Origin: Lolliginicoccus lacisalsi
GTDB taxonomy: Bacteria > Actinomycetota > Actinomycetes > Mycobacteriales > Mycobacteriaceae
DNA: 64,000 nucleotides
Assembly: GCF_014841105.1 (NCBI RefSeq)
Contig: NZ_JACYWE010000006.1
Span: forward strand, 62,001 to 126,000
Direction of reading: 5' to 3'
A model generated the notes under the pieces. The model worked only from the letters and a program-made list of their open reading frames with translations, was not told the origin of the DNA and ran no database searches. Shown piece by piece: positions 10,656 through 21,315 of this stretch (position 1 is the first letter of the stretch; every line of letters starts with the position of its first letter). A program made the position numbers and the translations under genes.

Positions 10656-11082
10656 AGGCCGCTTTCGCGGCTGGGATGACGGTCAATGTCTCGCGGTGCA
10701 GGATCCGGTAGGACCAGGTACCCGAGTGGGACGGACGCTCACGCTACGGCGATTGTGGACCGAAGGCGTCAGGTGGCGATGATCCGCAGCCTGTGCTTGC
10801 GCGCTCGTCCGTCGAACTGTTTGCTCCGTTGCGCTCAGCTCAAGCCCCCACGATAAGGCAGGAGGCCATGGTCAGGGCAAGTTAGGATAGCTTAATTACT
10901 CGCCTGACCAGTGCATATTCGGATCTTGATCGGTAATGCTATGAGATGCGGCACAGCCCGATCTGCATCGTTTGCCTGTGGCACCTCACCGTTGTCCAGT
11001 ATGCCGCAATAAGGGAGCGGGGCACCAGCCAACCCAAGCATCCACCGGACCGGCGGCATATCAGCAAGGACCAGAAATAGGT
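10656..11082. other. Gene-free region upstream of gltB
   Basis: No convincing gene is seen in about 430 bases. It must hold the gltBD promoter, but no clear -35/-10 pair could be assigned. The only distinctive element is the AT-rich segment flanked by inverted 8-mers at 10869-10910 (separate entry). Short open frames here lack ribosome sites and recognisable similarity. Confidence 0.5.
10869..10910. promoter_or_regulatory. Possible operator upstream of gltB (inverted 8-mers around an IdeR/DtxR-like core)
   Basis: TGGTCAGG at 10869-10876 and CCTGACCA at 10903-10910 form an inverted repeat. Between them TTAGGATAGCTTAATTA (10882-10898) resembles the iron-box consensus TTAGGTTAGSCTAACCTAA, but matches only about 12 of 19 positions. 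The AT-rich core stands out from the GC-rich surroundings. It lies about 230 bases before gltB. The regulator identity is a guess. Confidence 0.3.
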
Positions 11083-11117
11083 GTTGGCCGCAGCGATCAT
11101 GATCAGCTGCGGCCAAC
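11083..11117 (-). terminator. Hairpin terminator after tRNA-Leu
   Basis: GTTGGCCGCAG at 11083-11093 pairs perfectly with 11107-11117 across a 13-base loop. Read on the minus strand it begins five bases after the tRNA 3' end and is followed by a T-containing stretch (ACCTATTTCTGG). Confidence 0.75.
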
Positions 11118-11121
11118 GATG

Positions 11122-11205
11122 TGGGCGAGGGGGGACTTGAACCCCCACGTCCTTTCGGACACTGGCACCTGAAGCCAGCGCGTCTGCCTATTCCGCCACT
11201 CGCCC
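11122..11205 (-). tRNA. tRNA-Leu (anticodon CAG)
   Basis: Class II tRNA. The 5' acceptor strand GGGCGAG at 11205-11199 pairs with CTCGCCC. The anticodon stem-loop CTGGC-TTCAGGT-GCCAG gives anticodon CAG. A variable arm (TGTCCGAAAGGACG) and the T-loop GGTTCAAGTCC are present. The 3' CCA is not encoded. TACTGT on the minus strand (11224-11219) is a plausible -10 box about 14 bases before the mature 5' end. A hairpin terminator follows. Confidence 0.95.
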
Positions 11206-11457
11206 GAGCGACCGGAACACAGTAGCACGATTCAACACCAAAGGATAAACAGCAGATCACGATAGGGATCCCGCGTGTCACGGCTCGGCCAAGACCTGCG
11301 TTCGGCGCCCCGCCATGGTGCTCGTTGCACCTACGATGGCATCAGCACCAGTCCATGTCGGCGGGCGCCCTCCCGCGCCGTCCGCCATGCCCCGCCGGGA
11401 TCTCGCGCGCCCGGCGCCCCGCCCTTGCCGCGCCAACGCCTCGAGAGGAGATACGAC

Positions 11458-12501
11458 GTGGGCATGCTCGACCGCTTCGAACGTCGGCTCGAGGAAGCCG
11501 TGGGCGATGCCTTCGCCCGGCTCTTCCGCAGCGCGGTCGTGCCGCAGGAGATCCAGGCTGCGCTGCGCCGGGCAGCAGAGGATGGAGTCACCGAGCTCGA
11601 GGGCGGCTACCTCCTCGCCCCGAACAGCTTCACCGTCACCATCGGCGCCTCGGACCATGAGCGGCTCATCGCGGACCGCGAGCTCACCGAGCGCGTCTTC
11701 GCCCGCCACCTCGGCGAGTACATCACCGAGCAGGGCTGGCAGACGTGCGCTGGCGTCCGGGTCCGGTTCAGCCCCTCCGAGGAGATGCACACCGGACAGT
11801 TCCGGGCAGCGGGCCATACCGACCCCGATATCGACTCGCCCGAGGCACACGGCTCGGTGTGGCCAATGCCAGCAGCAGAACCTACCCACGATGAGCAGGA
11901 ACCAGGAGGGGAATCGATGTCACCCCAGAGCGACGTCATGCGCGGCCTCGGCCGCAATCTGTTCGGCACGCGGCGTGGCCGCCCGCACAAGGACACGGGC
12001 GTTCCCTCGTCCTATCGGCGCTCTTCCGACCAGGCCGCGAGCGACATGTATCCGTCACCGGGGAACGAGGCAACCGGCTTCGACGACTCGAGCTACGACG
12101 ACTCGAGCTACGACGACTCGAGCTATGACGACGCGGACTTCGCCGAGGAGACCTACTTCGACCAGACCGCGATCGCCCAGCCGCCGCGCTCCCGGGCAGC
12201 CTATTCGCACCGGACGCTCACCGCGGTGCTCGAGCTCTCTGATGGCAGCGGGCGCAGCCTCACCCTGCGCCCTGGCGCGACCGTGATCGGCCGCGGCCAG
12301 GAAGCGCAGTTCCGCGTGCCCGACACCGGGGTCTCGCGGCGGCACGCGGAGATCCGCTGGGATGGCCAGCTCGCCCTCGTCTCGGACCTGCGCTCGACGA
12401 ACGGCACCACGGTCAACGGATCGCCCAGCACGGTGTGGCAGCTCGCCGATGGGGATGTGATCCGGGTGGGCCATTCCGAGATGATCGTGCGATTCGGGTG
12501 A
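11458..12501 (+). CDS. fhaA: FHA domain protein FhaA (DUF3662 + FHA)
   Basis: 347 residues. The N-terminal DUF3662 domain (MLDRFERRLEEAVGDAFARL, then VPQEIQAALRRAAEDG) is the region that binds other partners in mycobacteria. A low-complexity linker follows, with three tandem DDSSY units around residue 210. The C-terminal FHA phosphothreonine-binding domain is seen as VIGRGQEAQFRVPD, GVSRRHAEI and STNGTTVNG. In mycobacteria FhaA (Rv0020c) binds phosphorylated MurJ and CwlM and tunes peptidoglycan synthesis. GTG 11458 is chosen because GAGAGGAG lies seven bases upstream and homologues start here. First gene of the fhaA-to-pknB cluster. Confidence 0.92.
   Translation: MGMLDRFERRLEEAVGDAFARLFRSAVVPQEIQAALRRAAEDGVTELEGGYLLAPNSFTVTIGASDHERLIADRELTERVFARHLGEYITEQGWQTCAGVRVRFSPSEEMHTGQFRAAGHTDPDIDSPEAHGSVWPMPAAEPTHDEQEPGGESMSPQSDVMRGLGRNLFGTRRGRPHKDTGVPSSYRRSSDQAASDMYPSPGNEATGFDDSSYDDSSYDDSSYDDADFAEETYFDQTAIAQPPRSRAAYSHRTLTAVLELSDGSGRSLTLRPGATVIGRGQEAQFRVPDTGVSRRHAEIRWDGQLALVSDLRSTNGTTVNGSPSTVWQLADGDVIRVGHSEMIVRFG
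12082..12126. repeat. Three tandem 15-bp repeats inside fhaA (DDSSY coding)
   Basis: GACGACTCGAGCTAC is repeated at 12082-12096, 12097-12111 and 12112-12126, the last with a single silent change. In-frame copy-number changes would lengthen or shorten the acidic linker between the two FhaA domains. Confidence 0.9.
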
Positions 12502-12583
12502 GCCACGCCCGAGCGGGAGCCAGGTACCGTGTACGGCGAGCGCCCGGCCCCGGATACCACCCATCCGCGCCCCCGGTCGCCGG

Positions 12584-12589
12584 TAGAGT
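12584..12589 (+). promoter_or_regulatory. Possible -10 box before fhaB
   Basis: TAGAGT in the 145-base fhaA-fhaB gap, about 58 bases before ATG 12647. No good -35 partner is visible, so this is a weak candidate for a promoter separating fhaB-pstP-rodA-pbpA-pknA-pknB from fhaA. Confidence 0.3.
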
Positions 12590-12646
12590 GTGCCGCATCG
12601 GATCACCATGCGGGGACCGCGACGCTAAAAGAGGAGGTGCGCGCTG

Positions 12647-13111
12647 ATGCAGGGTCTCATCCTGCAGCTGACCCGGGCCGGCTTCCTGCTCCTTCTGGTG
12701 CTGTTCGTCCTTGCCGTCCTGCGGGTGCTGCGCACCGACATCTATGCGGAGTCGGGCCTGCGCGCGCCACGCCGCGAGCGCGCCGGGGCACGATCGCTCG
12801 GCATGCTGGGCCTCGGCCGGACCGCTCGTACCCTCGTGGTGACGCAGGGGGCGCTCGCGGGCACGCGCATCGCGCTGGACACCTCGCCGATCCTCATCGG
12901 TCGCGCGGATGATTCCACCCTGGTGCTCACCGATGACTATGCCTCCAACCGCCATGCGCGAATATCACCGCGCGGGGGCGACTGGTATCTCGAGGATCTC
13001 GGATCGACCAACGGGACTTTCCTGGACCGGGAGAAGGTCACCACTGCCGTGCGCGTGCCGCTCAGGACGCCCGTCCGCGTGGGCAAGACCGTAATCGAGT
13101 TGAGACCGTGA
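12647..13111 (+). CDS. fhaB: FHA domain protein FhaB (FipA)
   Basis: 154 residues. One N-terminal transmembrane helix (about residues 8-27, GFLLLLVLFVLAVLRVL) precedes a cytoplasmic tail that ends in an FHA domain: LIGRADDSTLVLTDDYASNRHARI, LEDLGSTNGTFLD. FhaB is a membrane-anchored phosphothreonine reader for PknA/PknB substrates, linked in mycobacteria to FtsZ/FtsQ during division (Rv0019c, FipA). GAGGAGG at 12631-12637 supports ATG 12647. Its stop overlaps the pstP start by four bases (GTGA at 13108-13111). Confidence 0.93.
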   Translation: MQGLILQLTRAGFLLLLVLFVLAVLRVLRTDIYAESGLRAPRRERAGARSLGMLGLGRTARTLVVTQGALAGTRIALDTSPILIGRADDSTLVLTDDYASNRHARISPRGGDWYLEDLGSTNGTFLDREKVTTAVRVPLRTPVRVGKTVIELRP

Positions 13112-14487
13112 CACTCGTCCTGAGATACGCCGCGCGCAGTGACCGCGGGCTGGTGCGCACCAACAACGAGGACTCGGTCTACGCGGGCGCACGGTTGCTC
13201 GCGCTCGCCGACGGGATGGGCGGGCACGCGGCCGGCGAGATCGCCTCCCAGCTCGTGATATCCACCCTCGCGCACCTTGATGACGACGAGCCCGGTGGAA
13301 ACCTGCTCGGAAAGCTCGAGGAAGCCACCTACGCGGGCAACCGGATCATCGGCGAGCAAGTGGAGGAGGAGCCCGCGCTCGAGGGCATGGGCACCACGCT
13401 CACGGCCATCCTGTTCGGCGGCTCGAAGCTTGGCCTCGTCCATGTCGGCGCCTCGCGCGCCTACTTGATGCGCGACGGCACGCTGACGCAGATCACCCGC
13501 GACGATACCTATGTGCAATCCCTCGTCGATGCCGGCAAGATCAGCGCCGAGGACGCCCACAACCATCCCCAGCGCTCGCTGATCATGCGGGCCCTGACCG
13601 GCAACGACGTGGAACTGACCCTCACCGTGCGCGAGGTCCGCGTGGGTGACCGGTACCTGCTGTGCTCCGATGGCCTTTCCGACGTGGTGAGCGCTGAGAC
13701 GATCGCCAGCACGCTCAGCGAGGGCGACCACGACAAGGCGGCCGACAGACTGATCGAGCTAGCGCTGCGCAGCGGCGGCCCCGACAATGTCACCGTAATC
13801 GTCGCCGACGTCCTCGACATCGACTTCGGACAGAGCCGTCCCATCCTCGCTGGCGCGGTCTCGGGGAAGGTCGAGGACACTCCCCTGCCCAATACCTCCG
13901 CGGGGCGCGCCGCCGCGATGCGACCACCGCGGGTGGAACCGAGCCGCCCCGTTTCCACCGCTAGCACTGCGTCGGATGCCTCGGCCCGCCGTCCACGCCG
14001 GCACTGGACCCTCATCGCCATCGCAGTGATCCTCGTGCTCCTTGTCGGCAGCGCGCTCGTCGCCCGGACGGTGATCCGATCGAACTACTACGTGGGCGAA
14101 TCCGACGGGCAGATCGCGATCCTGCGGGGCCTCACCGGCTCGTTCCTCGGGGTGCCGCTGCAATCCGCGGATAGCATCGGGTGCGTGGGAGCCGATGGCA
14201 GCGTGACGACCGTCGACGTCGGCACCACGTCCGACGAGGCGGGGTGCACGATCCTCGCGGTCCAGGACCTCGTTCCCTCCGCCCGCGAGCAGGTCCGGCT
14301 CGGGCTTCCCGTCGGGTCGCTCAACGAGGCCGAGGACCAGCTCGTGCAGTTGCTCACCAACGAGCTCCTGCCGGTGTGCGAGCCACTTCCGCCCGAGGCA
14401 TCCGATGAGGAACCGGAGGAGGCGAGCACCCCCGCGCTGCGGCAGCTGCAGATCCCCGGATCGACATGCCGGACCGGTCCCTCATGA
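13108..14487 (+). CDS. pstP: PP2C-family Ser/Thr phosphatase PstP
   Basis: 459 residues. The N-terminal PP2C catalytic domain (about 5-240) shows RSDRGLVRTNNEDSVY, the metal-binding LADGMGGHAAGE (Asp35, Gly36), EGMGTTLTA, LCSDGLSDVVS and GGPDNVTVIVADV. A Pro/Thr-rich juxtamembrane stretch leads to one transmembrane helix (about 296-318) and an external domain of about 140 residues. It reverses PknA/PknB phosphorylation and is the single PP2C of this pathway in mycobacteria. The GTG start overlaps fhaB by four bases. Confidence 0.96.
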   Translation: MTLVLRYAARSDRGLVRTNNEDSVYAGARLLALADGMGGHAAGEIASQLVISTLAHLDDDEPGGNLLGKLEEATYAGNRIIGEQVEEEPALEGMGTTLTAILFGGSKLGLVHVGASRAYLMRDGTLTQITRDDTYVQSLVDAGKISAEDAHNHPQRSLIMRALTGNDVELTLTVREVRVGDRYLLCSDGLSDVVSAETIASTLSEGDHDKAADRLIELALRSGGPDNVTVIVADVLDIDFGQSRPILAGAVSGKVEDTPLPNTSAGRAAAMRPPRVEPSRPVSTASTASDASARRPRRHWTLIAIAVILVLLVGSALVARTVIRSNYYVGESDGQIAILRGLTGSFLGVPLQSADSIGCVGADGSVTTVDVGTTSDEAGCTILAVQDLVPSAREQVRLGLPVGSLNEAEDQLVQLLTNELLPVCEPLPPEASDEEPEEASTPALRQLQIPGSTCRTGPS

Positions 14488-15935
14488 GCGTGCGCTACCC
14501 AGCTCCAGCCCCTGGCATCCCCCCGGAGGAAGCCTCCTCCCGGCTTGGCCGCGCGGCGCGCAATGCCGAGCTGGGCCTGCTGCTCCTCGCGGTCTCGATC
14601 GTCGCCGTCGCGCTCGTGCTGGTGCAGGCCTCCATGGAGCAGGCCCTGACCTCGGACTTCGTGCAATACGGCATCGCGTTCCTCGTGCTGGTCACGATCG
14701 CGCACCTCGCTGCCCGGATGTTCGTGCCCTTCGCTGACCCCGTGATCCTGCCGATCGTTGCGCTGCTCAACGGCCTGGGCCTCGTCATCATCCATCGGCT
14801 CGATCTCGCGGACGAGGAGCTCGCGCGCACTGCTGGGCGGGCGATTCCCGCCCCGGACGCGGCCAAGCAGATCCTGTGGACCACCGTGAGCATCGTGGTG
14901 TTCATCACCGTCCTGTTCCTCCTGCGCGATCACCGCCGGCTCGCCCGATACTCCTACACCGTCGGCCTCGCCGGACTGGTCTTCCTCGCGATCCCGGCAT
15001 TCCTTCCCGCCAGCGTCTCCGAGGTCAATGGCGCGAAGATCTGGATCCGGCTGCCCTTCATCAGCATCCAGCCCGCTGAGTTCTCCAAGATCCTGATCAT
15101 CGTCTTCATCTGCGGATTGCTGGTGGCCAAGCGCGAGCTCTTCACCTCCGCGGGCAAGCATGTGCTGGGCATGGACTTCCCCCGCATGCGCGACCTTGCA
15201 CCCGTCCTCGCCGCGGCAGGGATCGCGCTCGCCATCCTGGTGTTCCAGACCGATCTCGGCATGTCGCTGCTGCTCTACTCGACCGTGCTCGTCCTGATGT
15301 ATGTGGCGACGGCGAGGGTCGGCTGGATAGTCATCGGTGCGTCGATCTTCTTGGTCGGAGCCACCGCCGCTTACTTCCTGTTCGGGCATGTCCGCATCCG
15401 TGTCAGCACGTGGCTGGACCCCTTCGACGATTACTACGGCACCGGGTACCAGATCTCGAACTCGCTGTTCGGCCTCGCCACGGGCGGCATCGGGGGCACG
15501 GGGCTCGGCAGCGGCAGGCCCAATGATGTGCCGTTCGCCAAGACCGACTTCATCACCGCCGCTATCGGCGAGGAGCTGGGACTGTTCGGGCTGGCCATCG
15601 TTCTCCTGCTGTACCTGATCATCGTCGTCCGTGGCGTGCGGACCGCGCTGGCAGTGCGCGATAGCTTCGGCAAGCTCCTTGCCGCCGGGCTGTCATTCAT
15701 CCTGACGATCCAGGTGTTCGTCGTGATCGGCGGCGTCACCAAGCTCATCCCCCTGACCGGCCTGACCACCCCGTTCCTGTCCTACGGCGGCTCGTCGCTG
15801 CTCGCGAACTACATCCTCGTGGCGATCCTGCTGCTGATCTCCCACGAGGCCCGGTCACCCCATGATCCGAGTCCACGACGGACCCCGCCACCACCGATCT
15901 CGGATGCCCCGACCGCGATGGTGAGGCGCCCATGA
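14484..15935 (+). CDS. rodA: SEDS peptidoglycan glycosyltransferase RodA/FtsW family
   Basis: About 483 residues with ten or so membrane helices. SEDS hallmarks are INGAKIWIRLPFISIQPAEFSKI-like sequence near 190-200 (SEVNGAKIWIR, then IQPAEFSKI), QTDLGMSLLL, WLDPFDDYYGTGYQ and a C-terminal GGVTKLIPLTGLTTPFLSYGG segment. It polymerises lipid II together with the class B PBP encoded next. ATG 14484 makes a four-base ATGA overlap with the pstP stop and is preferred; an in-frame ATG at 14466 would give a 22-base overlap. Confidence 0.95.
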   Translation: MSVRYPAPAPGIPPEEASSRLGRAARNAELGLLLLAVSIVAVALVLVQASMEQALTSDFVQYGIAFLVLVTIAHLAARMFVPFADPVILPIVALLNGLGLVIIHRLDLADEELARTAGRAIPAPDAAKQILWTTVSIVVFITVLFLLRDHRRLARYSYTVGLAGLVFLAIPAFLPASVSEVNGAKIWIRLPFISIQPAEFSKILIIVFICGLLVAKRELFTSAGKHVLGMDFPRMRDLAPVLAAAGIALAILVFQTDLGMSLLLYSTVLVLMYVATARVGWIVIGASIFLVGATAAYFLFGHVRIRVSTWLDPFDDYYGTGYQISNSLFGLATGGIGGTGLGSGRPNDVPFAKTDFITAAIGEELGLFGLAIVLLLYLIIVVRGVRTALAVRDSFGKLLAAGLSFILTIQVFVVIGGVTKLIPLTGLTTPFLSYGGSSLLANYILVAILLLISHEARSPHDPSPRRTPPPPISDAPTAMVRRP

Positions 15936-17410
15936 ACACACCGCTGCGACGCGTCGCGATCGCCATGATGACGATGATGGTCATCCTCATCGGAAGCTCG
16001 GCGTACGTGCAGGTCATCCGGGCTAGCGAGTTGCGCTCGAACCCGCTGAACACCCGGGTGCTCCTCGACGAGTTCTCCCGCCACCGTGGCCAGATCTCCG
16101 CAGCGGGGCAGGTCCTGGCCTCGTCGGTGCCGACCGATACGCGCTTCCGCTACCAGCGCACGTACCCGGTCGACCCCGCCTACCCCAGCAGTGCCGAGGC
16201 GTACGCGCCCATCACCGGGTTCTATTCGCTCAATCACAGCACCACTGGGCTCGAGAACACCGAGGACGACATCCTCAATGGCTCGGACGACCGCTTCTTC
16301 GCCCGTCGCCTGGTGGACATGGTCACCGGCCGCGACCCGCGCGGCGGCAACGTCGTCACGACGATCGATCCGTACGTCCAGCAGGTCGCCTACAACGAGC
16401 TCGCCCGTCGCGGATACACCGGCTCCGTGGTTGCGATCGAGCCTGGCACCGGAGAGATACTGGCCATGGCCAGCACGCCGTCGTACGACCCCAATCGCAT
16501 CGCTGATCACGATCCGGCCGCGAGCAACGCCGCCTGGGACGAGCTCTCCCGCGACCCGGACCAGCCGATGCTCAACCGTGCTACCCAGAACACCTACCCG
16601 CCGGGCTCGACGTTCAAGGTCATCACTACCGCAGCGGCCCTCGCCAGCGGCGTCACACAGGGCGACACGTTCACGGCGGCGCCCCAGTACACGCTGCCAG
16701 GCACCAGTACCACGCTGCAGAACTACGGCGGTTCACGCTGCGGAAGCGGGGAGACCACCACCCTGCTCAACGCCTTCCGGCTGTCCTGCAACACGGCCTT
16801 CGTCGAGATGGGCATCGAGACCGGTGCCGATGCGCTCCGGGAGACCGCGCTCGCGTTCGGCATCGACGGCGAGCAGGAGAACATCCCTCTCCCCGTCGCC
16901 GCGTCCACCGTTGGCGAGATCGCCGACGACGCGGCGCTCGGCCAGAGCAGCATCGGCCAGCGCGACGTGGCCCTCACGCCATTGCAGAACGCGGTCATCG
17001 CCGCGACCATCGCCAACGGTGGCACGCGCATGGAGCCGCAGCTCATCCATCAGTTGCAGGGCCCGAACCTGTCGGTGCTGTCGTCGAGCGAGCCGGAGGC
17101 CGCCGAGCAGGCGATCCCCTCGAGCGTCGCACGGACCCTCACCGATCTCATGATCGCCTCCGAGCAGTCCACCAGTGGTGGCGGAGGCGTGCAGATCGCC
17201 TCGAAGACCGGCACAGCCGAGCATGGCGCGGACCCCTCCAACACCGCCCCGCACACCTGGTACATCGCGTTCGCCCCCGCCCAGGCGCCCCGTGTTGCCG
17301 TAGCGGTGATCGTGGAGGAAGGTGGGGATGGATCGCTCTCGGCCACGGGTGGCTCGGTAGCGGCCCCCATCGGCCGCGCCGTCATCCAGGCCGCGCTGCA
17401 GGGGGGATAG
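15932..17410 (+). CDS. pbpA: Class B penicillin-binding protein PbpA (transpeptidase)
   Basis: 492 residues. A single N-terminal membrane anchor (about 8-27) is followed by a dimerisation domain and a D,D-transpeptidase domain. The three catalytic motifs are the nucleophile motif STFK in [16 protein letters not shown] in FRLSCNTAF, and KTG in [10 protein letters not shown]. It cross-links the glycan made by RodA. In mycobacteria PbpA is a PknB substrate needed for septation. The ATG overlaps the rodA stop (ATGA), so RodA and PbpA are translationally coupled. pknA begins two bases after the stop. Confidence 0.96.
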   Translation: MNTPLRRVAIAMMTMMVILIGSSAYVQVIRASELRSNPLNTRVLLDEFSRHRGQISAAGQVLASSVPTDTRFRYQRTYPVDPAYPSSAEAYAPITGFYSLNHSTTGLENTEDDILNGSDDRFFARRLVDMVTGRDPRGGNVVTTIDPYVQQVAYNELARRGYTGSVVAIEPGTGEILAMASTPSYDPNRIADHDPAASNAAWDELSRDPDQPMLNRATQNTYPPGSTFKVITTAAALASGVTQGDTFTAAPQYTLPGTSTTLQNYGGSRCGSGETTTLLNAFRLSCNTAFVEMGIETGADALRETALAFGIDGEQENIPLPVAASTVGEIADDAALGQSSIGQRDVALTPLQNAVIAATIANGGTRMEPQLIHQLQGPNLSVLSSSEPEAAEQAIPSSVARTLTDLMIASEQSTSGGGGVQIASKTGTAEHGADPSNTAPHTWYIAFAPAQAPRVAVAVIVEEGGDGSLSATGGSVAAPIGRAVIQAALQGG

Positions 17411-17412
17411 CC

Positions 17413-18758
<1,346 letters not shown>

Positions 18759-18762
<4 letters not shown>

Positions 18763-20627
18763 TCGCTCCGCAGGAGTTGTCTGGCCGGTACGTGCTCGGC
18801 GAGACGATCGGCTTCGGTGGCATGTCCGAGGTGCATCGCGCGCGCGACCTCCGGCTCCAGCGCGATGTCGCGATCAAGGTCCTCCGCCAGGACCTCGCCC
18901 GCGACCCCACCTTCTACCTGCGTTTCCGTCGCGAGGCACACAACGCCGCAGCGCTGAACAATCCCACCATCGTGGCGGTGTATGACACCGGCATCGCCGA
19001 GACCGACACCGGCCCGCTGCCCTACATCGTCATGGAGTACGTCGAGGGCGAGACCCTGCGGGACATCCTCCACAACGAGGGACCCTTTCCCGCCGAGCGG
19101 GCGATGGCGATCACCGCGGACGTGTGCACCGCGCTCGAGTTCAGCCACGCCAGCGGCATCATCCATCGCGATGTGAAGCCCGCCAATATCATGGTGACCG
19201 GCGATGGCGCGGTCAAGGTGATGGATTTTGGCATCTCCCGCACCATCGCCGATACGACGAACTCGGTCACCCAGACGGCGACCGTCATCGGTACCGCGCA
19301 GTACTTGTCACCCGAGCAGGCACAGGGCCACAAGGTGGATGAGCGCTCCGATGTGTACTCCCTCGGCTGCGTGTTCTACGAGATCCTGACCGGGCAACCC
19401 CCGTTCACCGGCGATAGCCCCGTTGCTGTCGCCTACCAGCAGGTGAAGGAGGATCCGATCCCGCCGTCGCGGATTGAGCCAACGGTGCCGCGGGTGCTGG
19501 ACTCGATCGTGCTCAAGGCGATGAGCAAGAATCCCGCGAACCGCTACCAAACCGCTGTGGAGATGCGCGAGGACATCGTCGCGGCGCTCGGCGGGCAGAA
19601 GCCGAGCGCGCCGACCATCCTCACCGATGACGAGCTGACGACCATCATTGGCGCGCCGGAGCAGCGGCATGACGACGATGAGCCCGTTTCGTACCGGCGC
19701 CGCCGCCGGCCCCTGCGGTGGATCGCCGTTCTCGTGCTGCTGCTCATGCTGGGCTCGGCGGCGCTCATCGCCCCGCTGCCCGACCGGGAACCGGTCACCG
19801 AGCTGGTCACCGTGCCGTCAGTGGTCAGCCAGTCCTCGGCGGAGGCGCAGCGACAGTTGCGCGAGCTTGGCTTCGACATCTACATCGAGCCCCGATCCGA
19901 TCCGGCGGTGCCGGAGGGTGATGTGATCGGCACCTCCCCCGAATCGGGCGAGCGGGTCGATCCGGGCAGCACAGTCGCGCTCTATGTGTCGAGCGGGCCG
20001 GGCCGGGTCTCCGTGCCCGACCTCTCGGGCCGCACCGTCGAGGAGGCCGGCGGCCTGCTCGACGAGGCAGGCCTGGAACTGGCCTCCACCGTGGAGGAGG
20101 CACCCTCCACGCTCGAGGAGCGCGACCTGATCGTGCGGCAGAACCCGTCCTCGGGCGTGAGCGTCACTGTGGGCACGACCGTGCAGGTGGCGGTGGGAAC
20201 GGGGCCGGCGCTGATCCGTATTCCCGATGTGACCGGACAGGAGATCACGGTCGCGGAGGCGAACCTTCGTGCCTCGGGGTTCGACGTTCGCAGCGAGGAG
20301 GTCGATTCCACGGAACCGGTGAACACGGTGGTCGGGCAGACGCCATCGGGCGGCACGCAGGCCACCGCGGGGACCGTGATCGCGCTGCGGGCATCCAATG
20401 GCACGCGCATGGTGATGCCGAACCTGGTCGGGCTGCGGCCGGCCGACGCGCTGCAGACGCTGCGCTCGCTCGGCTGGTCCGGCAGCGGCCTGGGCGAGTC
20501 CCGGCAGCCCACGCTCAACCCCGCCGAGGTGGGGCGCATCATCTCGCAGCAGCTTCCCGCCGGCACCGAGATCGGGCGGCAGGATGCTATCGCGGTGGAT
20601 GTCGGCGAGCTCGGCATCCCTCGCTAG
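18759..20627 (+). CDS. pknB: PASTA-domain serine/threonine protein kinase PknB
   Basis: 622 residues. The kinase domain (about 11-275) has [11 protein letters not shown], Lys40, HRDVKPAN with Asp138, and an activation loop with several Thr ([23 protein letters not shown] region). A juxtamembrane TxxTxxG-like TDDELTTI segment, Arg-rich stretch and transmembrane helix (about 320-340) precede four external PASTA repeats ([49 protein letters not shown]). PASTA repeats sense muropeptides or lipid II at the growth pole. Its stop TAG shares the CTAG tetramer 20624-20627 with the convergent trpG stop. Confidence 0.97.
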
Positions 20628-21292
20628 CGAGGCTCGAGCGCGACGCCCAGCGCTGCGGACATCTCGTCCTCCAGGCGACTGATGACGGACTCGTCGGGGC
20701 GCTGCCCGCACATCTCCAGCCAGTTGGCGAGCATGCGGTGGCCCCCCTGCGTGAGCACTGACTCGGGATGGAACTGCACGCCATGGATCGGCAGCTCCCG
20801 GTGCTGCATCGCCATGATGATGCCGCTGTCGGTGTGGCCGGTCGCCTCGAGCACGGTGGGCATGCTGCTCGGACGCACGGACAACGAGTGGTAGCGCGTG
20901 GCCGTGAACGGATCGGGCAGGCCGGCGAGCACGCCGCGGGAATCGTGGCGCACCAGCGACGTCTTGCCATGCAGCAGCTCCGGGGCGCGTTCCACGATCC
21001 CACCGAAGGCGGCCCCGATGGCCTGGTGCCCGAGGCACACGCCGAGCAGCGGCGTGCCTTCCGCGGCGGCGACCTCGACGAACGGAATGGTGGCGCCGGC
21101 GCGCTGCGGCGTGCCTGGTCCCGGGCTCAGCAGGATCCCGTCATAGTCGCGGGCATGCTCGCGCAAGAGCTCGCGGCTGCCGAAGCGGGGGTCGTCGTTG
21201 CGCCAGACATCCGCTTCCGCCCCGAGCTGCCCGAGGTACTGGACAAGATTGAAGACGAAGCTGTCATAGTTGTCGACGACCAGGATCCGCAT
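20624..21292 (-). CDS. trpG: Glutamine amidotransferase, anthranilate/aminodeoxychorismate synthase component II
   Basis: 222 residues, a complete class I glutamine amidotransferase. The triad is Cys86 in GVCLGHQAIG, His175 and Glu177 in FHPESVLTQGG; the oxyanion region is LSPGPGTP. It supplies ammonia to a chorismate-using partner (TrpE or PabB). No partner gene is adjacent, and mycobacteria keep the same lone gene beside pknB (Rv0013), where it may serve both tryptophan and folate synthesis. It lies 23 bases downstream of the DUF881 gene and probably shares its transcript. It converges on pknB with overlapping stop codons. Confidence 0.93.
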   Translation of the reverse strand: MRILVVDNYDSFVFNLVQYLGQLGAEADVWRNDDPRFGSRELLREHARDYDGILLSPGPGTPQRAGATIPFVEVAAAEGTPLLGVCLGHQAIGAAFGGIVERAPELLHGKTSLVRHDSRGVLAGLPDPFTATRYHSLSVRPSSMPTVLEATGHTDSGIIMAMQHRELPIHGVQFHPESVLTQGGHRMLANWLEMCGQRPDESVISRLEDEMSAALGVALEPR

Positions 21293-21315
21293 GGATCCAG
21301 GTTAGCCGCTGGTGA

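Noticed and set aside
4508-10679. Very long open frames on the plus strand opposite gltD and gltB (over 800 codons)
   Set aside because: They are antisense to clear GltBD coding sequence, have low-complexity Asp/Leu/Val/Gly-rich translations typical of high-GC mirror frames, and show no motifs or ribosome sites.
10892-11281. Minus-strand frame through tRNA-Leu and its terminator
   Set aside because: It would be translated across a tRNA gene and a hairpin; no ribosome site.
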